The position numbers were made by a program, and so were the translations under genes. Positions 56,477 through 64,000 of a stretch of DNA of 64,000 nt are shown in pieces (the stretch's first letter is position 1; each line of letters begins with the position of its first letter). This DNA is from Cystobasidiopsis lactophilus (Eukaryota; Basidiomycota; Agaricostilbomycetes; Agaricostilbales; Chionosphaeraceae): the NCBI GenBank assembly GCA_001599975.1, contig BCIO01000004.1, forward strand, positions 2,081,328 to 2,145,327, in the 5' to 3' direction. A model generated the notes under the pieces. That model saw only the letters and a program-made list of their open reading frames with translations. It was not told where the DNA came from and did not search any database.

Positions 56477-59400
56477 TCAGCCCTCTAGCTGAATGATGTT
56501 AGGCATCGGTGACCGCTCCAGAGCCCCAGGCACTTTCCATCCCTGAAGGAGCGATGGTATCAACTTCAGAAACGCCGCCGCGAAGGCGAAAGTCGACTTA
56601 CCAGCCTCTTGCCCTCTCGGTAGATGTCTTCCAGGTCTTCCTCAAAGATACCTTCGATGTCCATCCGTTGATACTGCTCGTACAACTGCAAAGCAGTCCG
56701 GGCGTCCTCAATAGAGTCGTGGGTGCCCGTCGACTGAATGTCTTGCTTCAGAACGACCCAGGACAGAAATCGCAGTGACAGCTTGCGATGCCGGGCCGGT
56801 AGGTGATAAATATTGACGGTGTCAATGATTTGAGATGGCGGGACAAAGATGTCTGCGGTTCCTTCATCATCAGCTCTGGCACGATGTAAGCGGGGGAAGC
56901 AACATACTGATTATGCGAAAATCCTTGTTCAGGCCGTGGCCAATGAAGACGCAGCCGAGGTCAACCAATAGGCGCAGCTTCTTGTAAGCTACTTTGAGCG
57001 GCACCAATGTGTGTTTCGAGACATAGGGATCCAAGTCGCCCGCTGTTCGAAGGACTTGAGCACACAGCAGGAGCGCCGTCAGACAAGAGGCACCCACGAA
57101 GGATGCCCGAAAACTCGGTGAGGTAGTCTTCGATGTGGTCAGAAGTGTGAATGTAGTCGTCGATGAAAGGCACGCCGGTCATCTGACCCTCGCCGCGGAG
57201 GACAGATACGCGTGCGAGTGACATGCGAGAAGGACGCAGGACCTTGCGGGTGCCATCGGAGTGGACCTCAACCTCTTCTTGCTGCAGAGAGACGAACTCA
57301 GCGTCGATGGCGATCAAAGTACCTCTTCGAGGGATTTCGCTGGAAGATAAAGGTGTGTGCACTAGCTTGGTGTGGTCTCTGTTTTTGGCGATGGTCGCGT
57401 CCAGCGACAAGATGGAGGTGTCCATCGTTTCGTGCAGGGCTGTATAGTCGACAATCTTGTCTGCGTCATTGCGTTGGTAGTACACGATGGCTGGAATCTG
57501 AGCGATCCAAACACGTTAGTTCGGCTCGTGGCTCGCCGTTGATGCATTCACCTTCCACGAGCCCACAAAGCTGGTGGCCTCTTCTTCTGTCACCGGCTTT
57601 ACCAAGAAATCGTTGAAGAGGTACCACTGCTTTTTGCTGGCATCATCCGGGCTGGGCACTGAAGATACGACACATTGTTTAGCGCAGTTCCAAAAGAGTG
57701 GTTGAAGCAAAGAGCGCACTCTTGGCCAAGGTGACGAGGTGGGAGGCCTCTCTGTCGGCTTGTATTTGACAGACTAGTCCAATAAGCTCGTAAGAAACCG
57801 AGCCGTCGGCGCCGACGCCAGTCCCAACCTGGCCACTGTGCCCGAATGCGTCAGGCGCAAAGTGGAAGCGGTCAGGCAAGAACTTGGTAGCGCCATCCGC
57901 GGAGTCTTGCCATGCTGCCATATTGTCTGATGACTTGACGCCGGCGTTGATAGCCAGAAGCGAAGGCAGGGAGTCCGAAAGAGCCGGCCGGACGGATCGC
58001 CGCACTCGAAGATGGGCCGGTTGCCGGCAGTTGGTGCAAATCGTCTTGTTCGTCGCCTCTCGGCTGATGGAGTTCTTCACAACCGAGAAGAAATCTGATG
58101 GCGGGGTAGGTTCGTTTGAAAGCGGCTGCCGCAACGCTTCAGAGAAGGACGATCTCGTTCTATAAGGAAAGCTTACCTTTCTTGGATACATAAGGTCTAG
58201 GACGGTCTTGACTGATTTTCGAGCAACTTGAAAACTGCAATGCGGGCAAGTACTGGAGGTGACTAGGTGCATGCCGAAAAGCTGTTGGACGGCCGAGGGT
58301 GCGGCATCCGCCTCTGCCATGGTCTTGAGTAAGCGCGGATTTGAGGTGGGCGTTGAATCAGCTTCAATAGCCATATGGTCCAAGAGAAACTGGTTGCAGA
58401 TCTGAATCAAGGTCGAATAGGAGATGCCGGCTGCGGCCGAGGATTCCTCCATGTCCATCAAGCCGAGCGCGGTAGCTGTTGATTTGCACATCGTCAGCCC
58501 AGGTAACACTTTGGCGCGATGACTGACCGTGGTGGGTAGCAGAAAAGGCCCGGGAGAAGTTGGAGGCCTGGCAGTTGGCGCCCTTCGCATCTCGAAGCAT
58601 CCTGAACAAGAAGCCGGCCTCGCACAAGAGGCAGTTTTCCTTCGTGCAAGCCTCGGTGATGTGTGCCTCTGCCACTTTTCGAATCGGGCGGGAGGCTCGC
58701 AAAAGCTGCAAGAGCGAGTTGGTGTAGGAGTTGGCGATGTGCGTTTCGAGTCCCGAGTAGGGCGTTTTGTTGTAGAACCTATGAGCTCAACGTGAGCCTA
58801 TCAGGAACCAAAGCTCAAGAAGAGAGGACACTCACCCAAAATCAAAATCTTCGACGCCAAATTTGGAGTACTGAATCTCGACCTTGCGATACCACTTGAT
58901 GACTTCCTCCTTGACCTTCTTGGACTCCTCCACTTTCTCTTCCGCCTTTTCGTCGTCGTCTTCCGTCGCAGAGGAGCCGTTGCGAGCCTTTTGGCTGCGG
59001 AACTGCGGCACATCCAGCCGCCGTCGGTCTTGCTTCTTGTTGTCGCCCGCTTTTGTAGCCTGGTAGCGGAATTTGTCCGTGCGAGGGTTGATGGCGTAGC
59101 CAACATAGTCAACAGTGCGCATCGTTTTGAGGACCTGAGGGTCGATGGTCTTTTGAGGCGTAAAGAGAGGGGTGTAGGGGGTGACCCAGTCTGAGTAAGG
59201 CAGATTGGACAGAAGGGGAGTGGTGTAATGCGGCAGGCCAACGAGATTCAAGGGCGTAGAAGCGTTCCAATCAATCTTGGGCCGAGGGGGAGGAGTGTCG
59301 GGCATCTCAATCTCTTGGGTCATCCGGCTGAAATGCGGCATGGCCGCTTCTTCGCCGACGACCAGCGGATCTGGCGCATAGCCCCATAAGTGCAGGACGC

Positions 59401-60456
59401 CTTCCGAGTCGCCAAACGCCAAGCCTTGGCCGGTAGACGATACCGCCATGCACGAGACGAAGCCGTTCGACTCAATCGTGTGATGCTCCATCTTGCTCAT
59501 GTCGTTCAGGTCCACAATTTGGAGTTGGTTTTGCTGGGAAAGAATAAACACGGTCTGAGGCAGGCGAGGATGAGGCTTGACGAGGGATGGCAGGCCAGGC
59601 ACGTTGATCGGCATCAGAGGCCGCAAGTAGCGGGTGTCCCAAGTCTTGACCAGCTGCTCCGGTATCGGTCGCCCTTGCCTACGAAGCGACTCATATCATC
59701 AGCGAAGGCTCGCAGAAGGTGTGATGGCCCGCTCACATTACTGTGTAGCCAATGGAGAGCAAAGTGTTGCCGTCACCCTCCAAAGCGACCAAACCTCCAG
59801 GGTGCGCTTGGACGGTGTGCTCCACACTAAGCGATCGTGGATCTCTCAAAGATATAGAGCCAGACAGAGCGCCAGAAACCAAAAACTGCGAGACCTTGGT
59901 CAAGTGCGAGATTGGGCCTTTCGAGTCAGCCTGTCGAATCGACCTTCAGCTTCTGAGGGCGTCAAAAGCTGTCCCTTACTTTGCGAATAACAGTCCCAGT
60001 GGAAGCGTTGACACATAAGAGGTCTGGCTGTGGGCCCATGCCGCTGTGCGAGGAGGAGGCCACGACCAAGTCGGCATTGCGAACGTTCGAAAACGACATG
60101 GCCGTGAAGCACTTCTGCTCAGAGCTGTCGCCATCAACGAATTTGTGAGAATCAGGGGCTTCACAAGATGAGAAAACGCCGGACTAGAGGTTCCAGGCTG
60201 CGATGCCTCGCCTGGAAGCGCATTTGACGCTGTCAGCGCCCAAGCTGAAGATGCCCTTCTCGTCCGCAATAAGATCAGAGGTGTGACCCAGAGAGTGGGC
60301 TCGGTAGGAGGTGTAGCGCGCCAAGTTGGCGGCGAACAAGGACGAGACAGTGCCATGGGGGTCGCCTTGCCAGAGCAACTCAGCAGCGGGGTCGAAGCTG
60401 AGCGCTGTGGCCGAGGAGAGGCTGGCCAGCAGTGGTCTCCAACTGCTGTCGGTCAT
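56477..60456 (-). CDS. PAN2: PAN2, catalytic subunit of the Pan2-Pan3 poly(A) nuclease
   Basis: Twelve exons (60456-60185, 60124-59980, 59930-59737, 59678-58836, 58778-58528, 58475-58177, 58125-57720, 57658-57552, 57497-57098, 57042-56908, 56852-56603, 56543-56477) give 1,122 residues in exact frame, normal for PAN2. It trims mRNA poly(A) tails in the cytoplasm. The order is a WD40 propeller (about residues 1-330, with [37 protein letters not shown]), a Pan3-binding linker, an inactive ubiquitin-hydrolase-like domain ([18 protein letters not shown], lacking the catalytic Cys) and a C-terminal DEDD exonuclease. The exonuclease acidic residues are seen in [19 protein letters not shown] and [11 protein letters not shown]. 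It ends with [11 protein letters not shown]. It shares a 73-base promoter with the GH5 gene. Confidence 0.96.
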
Positions 60457-60529
60457 CTGACATTCATCCTTGAAGCTGGCTGCGAAGGGTCAAGCCAGGT
60501 CTTCCGCTCGCCGCCAACTTCAAGCGTCA
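60457..60529. promoter_or_regulatory. 73-base bidirectional promoter, PAN2 (-) and GH5 glucosidase (+)
   Basis: The start codons at 60456 (-) and 60530 (+) face away from each other. Transcription initiation sites for both genes must be packed in this gap or overlap the neighbour. Confidence 0.6.
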
Positions 60530-63319
60530 ATGGCGAAGCGCTTCAGGGTTTCGCCCGTCACTGGCCTCGCACCCAAGGAAGGCTACCTGTTCAGCAATGG
60601 CCCTCACTTGACGGATCTCGATGGCCGCCAGGTCCTACTCAGGGGCGTCAACGTTGCCGGCTCCGCCAAGCACCCAGCGGGCCAGCCTTGTTCTAAGCTC
60701 GAGGGCTTCTGGGAGGCTGCTGAGTCGGGTGACATGTCTTTCGTGGGCCAGACGTTCGACTTGGAAACGGACGACGCCGATACCCACTTGACGCGCTTGA
60801 GGGAATGGGGCTTCAACTGCTTGCGTTACGTCTTCACCTGGGAGGCCATCGAGCATGCTGGGCCGTGCGTTGCTGCCTCTTATTCATCCACAGATTTGGT
60901 TTGAAGAAGAATGCTTGGCACGCACAGAGGCAAATATGACGAGGAGTTCATCGACTACACTGTCAAGATGCTGCATAAATGTCACCAATACGGCTTCAGG
61001 ATTGTCATGGACCCGCATCAAGACCTGGTGAGTGAGAGTCAGTGTCACTAAAATGCAACGATCTGAGGTCCCAACCCGATTCACAGTTCTCTCGCTTTTC
61101 TGGTGGCGATGGCGCTCCTTACTGGGCTGTCCTCGCTGCTGGACTCGACCCTCGCAACTTCACGGACACCATTGCCGCCTATTTACAGTGTGAATGGCCG
61201 TCCGCATCATCTCCGGACCCCCGCGCCTTCCCAGACATGATCTGGGCGACGGGCTACACCAAGCTGGCTGTCCAAACCCTGTGCACCCTGTTCTGGGCCG
61301 GCAAGGACTTTGCGCCTTCGTGCATCATCGACGGGGTCAACATTCAAGACTACCTCCAAACTCACTTTATGAACTCGGTCGCCAAGCTGGTGAAGGCCGT
61401 GGCGGATTTCGACGGCGGCTCGCTCTTGGACGCTTGCGTTATCGGCTGGGACTCCTACAACGAGCCGAATCCTGGCTACATGATGACCGAAGACCTATCT
61501 CAACATTCAAAGGAGTCCATCTTGCGCAAAGGCCCCATGCCAACTGCCTTTCAGGCCATGCAGTTAGGCATGGGCGAGCCGCAGTCGGTCGAGAACTGGG
61601 TATTCACTTCCACCGGGCCGAAAATGTCAGAGAAGATCCAGATCGACCCTCAGGGCAAGCGGGCTTGGCTATCAGAAGAACGCGAGGCTGAAGCGGTGGC
61701 CAAATGGGGGTGGACGCGGGATCCGGGCTGGAAGGTTGGCACTTGCATTTGGGCGCAGCACGGCGTGTGGGATGTGGACGCCAAGCAAGTGCTCAAACCG
61801 GACTATTTTTATCGCAAGCCGTCATCATCGAAGGACGGGCCAGCGCTCGACTACGGCAACGATTATTGGAAGCCGCACTGGAAAGCTTGGGCGACCATGA
61901 TCCGCGCCAACCACCCAGAGGCCATTCACTTTGTCCATACTCCCGTGTTTCACATCCCACCGGACCTCAAGGACTGCGAAGAGCTGCTCGCCAATCGCGC
62001 CGTCTTCAGCACCCATTTCTACGACGGTGTTACTTTGGTAACTAAGTGCGTTAGAGTCCCTGCTTTATCCATTGCAGGGCGTGATTCATATCCTCTTTGG
62101 CTACAGGCATTGGAACTGGTTCAATTACGACGCCTTGGGAGTCATCCGAGGCAAATACCGCTATCAGTGGCAAGGCATCCGCGTTGGCGAGCCGGCCATT
62201 CGCAAGGTCCTCCGGGAGCAGCTGGGCATGCTCAAACAGGACGGCTCCAACTGCATCGGCGACTACCCGGTCATGATGGGCGAAATTGGCATCCCTTTCG
62301 ACCTCGATCAGCGGAAGGCGTACGAGACGGGCGATTATCAAAATCAAGTTCGTGCGTTGGACGCCAGTTTGAACGCCTGCGACGGTGTCAACGCCCTCAA
62401 CATGACTACTTGGGTCTACACGCCTGACAATACGCACTTGGATGGCGACCGGTGGGACGGCGAAGACTTGTCGCTGTGGAGCAAGGACGACCAGGATCGG
62501 CGGCAAAAGCGGCGGCAGTTCGCCATGGAGCGCTCTACTCTGTCTGTCAACAGCGATCTGAACGGAAAAGACAGCGGCGTCAAAGTGAAGGAAAGCGCGG
62601 TGGGCCGCTCGCCGACCTTCAACGACTCCAACTCGGACTTGAACTCACCAACGACGACACGCTCACCTCTACTTTCCTCTCGACTGGGCCCCAACAACTC
62701 CCCTTTATCCTACCTCGACCTCAATGAAGGCGCGAGGGCGTTGCCAGCCTTCTGCCGCCCCCACCCTATCGCTTGCATTGGGCGGATCAAGGAATTCGAG
62801 TTCGATCTCCGCTCGTCTGTTTTCACTCTCGAAGTCAAGGTCTCGGCAGACGACGTGCCGGACACCTCGCTGGCCACCGAAGTTTTTGTGCCTTTGGTGC
62901 ACTACGCCGCTCAGCCGCGCCTGATTGCGCCCGCTGTGCACACCGAATACCAAACGGAGGCCGACTTCCAGACTGCGCTCAAGCATGAGCGCGAGATCTT
63001 TCCGCTCAAAGCGAGCCGGTCCCTGTTCGCTCACCACAAACGCTTCGTCAAGCCCGTTGAGTGGACAGAAGGCGGCTTGCTCTCCATCGAGGTCGATGTC
63101 ACATCTGGCTCATGGATGGTCGAGGGTCAGGTTCTCAAGTGGACGTATGAGCGACCGAGCAGCGGGACAAGGGTGGAGCGGATCTCCATCCGCCGAGCCG
63201 GAGGGCCAATCCCTTCATGGGCGGAGCAGTACGGGCACGCTTCCCGCTTGGGTCGCACCCTGGGTTTGTTTTGGGACAGCTTCCAAGCCTGTCTGCCTGA
63301 ATCCTGCGTTGTATCTTAG
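60530..63319 (+). CDS. Glycoside hydrolase family 5 glucosylceramidase/steryl-glucosidase-like enzyme
   Basis: Four exons (60530-60864, 60928-61027, 61087-62045, 62107-63319) give 868 residues. The architecture matches fungal GH5_12 enzymes such as Cryptococcus EGCrP2/Sgl1, which cleave glucose from steryl glucosides or glucosylceramide. Visible landmarks are [63 protein letters not shown] with the acid/base glutamate, and [11 protein letters not shown] with the nucleophile glutamate. A Ser/Asp-rich insertion (about residues 610-680) separates the barrel from a C-terminal beta domain ([17 protein letters not shown]). There is no signal peptide, in keeping with a cytosolic or vacuolar enzyme. 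Steryl versus ceramide preference is not fixed by sequence. Confidence 0.9.
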
Positions 63320-63661
63320 TGTGTATGTGTCTTAATGTTGAATGGGACCATCTTGGCTGCGTCTTTGGCAAAGCGAAATGGGCCGGTTGTAATACAAGCA
63401 TTATATTCCAAGAGCTTTTTAGAAGTAATTTTAGTGTGGACAAGGGTGGAAGGAGGAAGTGAAGGAGACAACTAGAGAATTTTGAGAGAGGGAAGCCAAA
63501 GTGCAAAGAGAAGCAGAGAGTCCATTTGGTTCCCTTGCGAAAGAAAAAGTGCGGGAAAGGAAAGCAGCTTTTGATGAGGGGAGAAAGGCGGGTATATCAA
63601 GAGGGTGTTTTGAATTGACAACTGGGTCCGTCTAACATCGAGGGGTGGTGTGTTGCTGCGT
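63320..63661. other. Convergent 3' region at the right end
   Basis: The purine-rich stretch at 63440-63600 lies between the GH5 gene (+) and the partial minus-strand gene. No gene seen. Confidence 0.4.
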
Positions 63662-64000
63662 TTATGGGATCGGCACGGGCACGCCGTTGCTGTCCTTGCT
63701 GTAAGGCCAGGATTTGAAATCAGCCTCCGCTACTTGAGCTGCTGAGAACGAGGCCACTTACACAACGACAACGTCGGTGGGAATGGATTCGCCAGCTGCA
63801 AGCGATGTCGTCAACTATGGATTCTTCAAAGGCGAACATCTCGACTCACTGTCCATGAAGGTGACGCTGGTCTGGTCCAGAGGGTCGGTGCGTACGCCAC
63901 GCTTCTCCATGAAGGAGCGGCCGAGGATGACGGGAAAGAAGGCGTTCTCAACGAGCATGACCTGTTGCTGGACCGTCTTCTCGCCGACTTTAATCGGCCA
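63662..64000 (-). CDS. C-terminal end of an uncharacterised protein, cut by the window edge
   Basis: Three exons (64000-63850, 63795-63762, 63698-63662) read in frame to a stop at 63662. The visible 73 residues include VGEKTVQQQVMLVENAFFPV and ILGRSFMEKRGVRTDPL, and end in KDSNGVPVPIP. The pattern of hydrophobic strands followed by ILGR recalls the end of a retropepsin-like aspartic protease fold. It is too short to decide between a host protease-like protein and a domesticated element fragment. Two ordinary introns favour a host gene. Confidence 0.5.

Noticed and set aside
63850-64000. Retroelement protease domain at the right edge
   Set aside because: Only a short ILGR-like stretch is visible, two ordinary introns interrupt the gene, and no other element parts are in the window.
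1-64000. CRISPR array, rRNA, insertion sequence or complete transposon
   Set aside because: I saw no regular short repeats with spacers, no rRNA-like sequence, and no transposase or long terminal repeats.

Overview
This window is nuclear DNA of a fungus, most likely a basidiomycete and perhaps a Microbotryomycetes-type yeast in Pucciniomycotina. The placement is inferred, not computed. The evidence is GC-rich coding sequence, very dense genes on both strands, and many short spliceosomal introns (mostly 45-70 bases). The 5' splice sites follow GTNNGT, with GTGCGT, GTTCGT, GTGAGT and GTAAGC all common. All gene products read as fungal. Exon joins were made by hand and checked by reading-frame arithmetic, so boundaries can be off by a base or two.

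Layout. 1-13 kb: the N-terminus of a probable Prm10-like membrane protein (-), a HOS2-type histone deacetylase (-), a hexose transporter (+), a short CLASP-like protein (+), a Dal5-type transporter (-) and an intron-containing tRNA-Thr. 12.5-20 kb: an F-box-like protein (+), an aromatic-amino-acid decarboxylase in 14 exons (+), a small Zn2Cys6 protein (+) and an unknown acidic protein (-). 20-27 kb: a decayed partial copy of APC3, the real APC3/CDC27 (-), and CMS1 (+). 27-34 kb: a small secreted protein with five C-x6-C units (-), a protein kinase (-) and REV1 (+). 34-39.4 kb: an island of four small secreted or surface-protein genes made of two tandem pairs; one member is cut into 13 exons, including 6- and 8-base exons. 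39.7-44 kb: RAD18 (+), a PUB-domain protein (-) and NTG1 (+). 44-54 kb: a SAC/hSac2 phosphoinositide phosphatase (+), an uncharacterised gene with in-frame stops (+) and CDC25 (+). 54-64 kb: a Zn2Cys6 regulator (-), PAN2 (-), a GH5 steryl/ceramide-glucosidase-like enzyme (+) and the C-terminus of one more gene (-).

How they work together. Most of the window is housekeeping. Cell-cycle control is represented by APC3 and CDC25. DNA-damage tolerance and repair are represented by RAD18, REV1 and NTG1, all within 13.3 kb. RNA and ribosome metabolism is represented by PAN2 and CMS1, and chromatin by HOS2. Two gene pairs are head to head with only 64 and 73 bases between start codons and must share a promoter.

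The accessory material is the 34-39 kb surface-protein island, the cysteine-rich secreted protein at 27 kb, and the partial APC3 duplication. I found no rRNA, CRISPR array, insertion sequence or complete transposable element.
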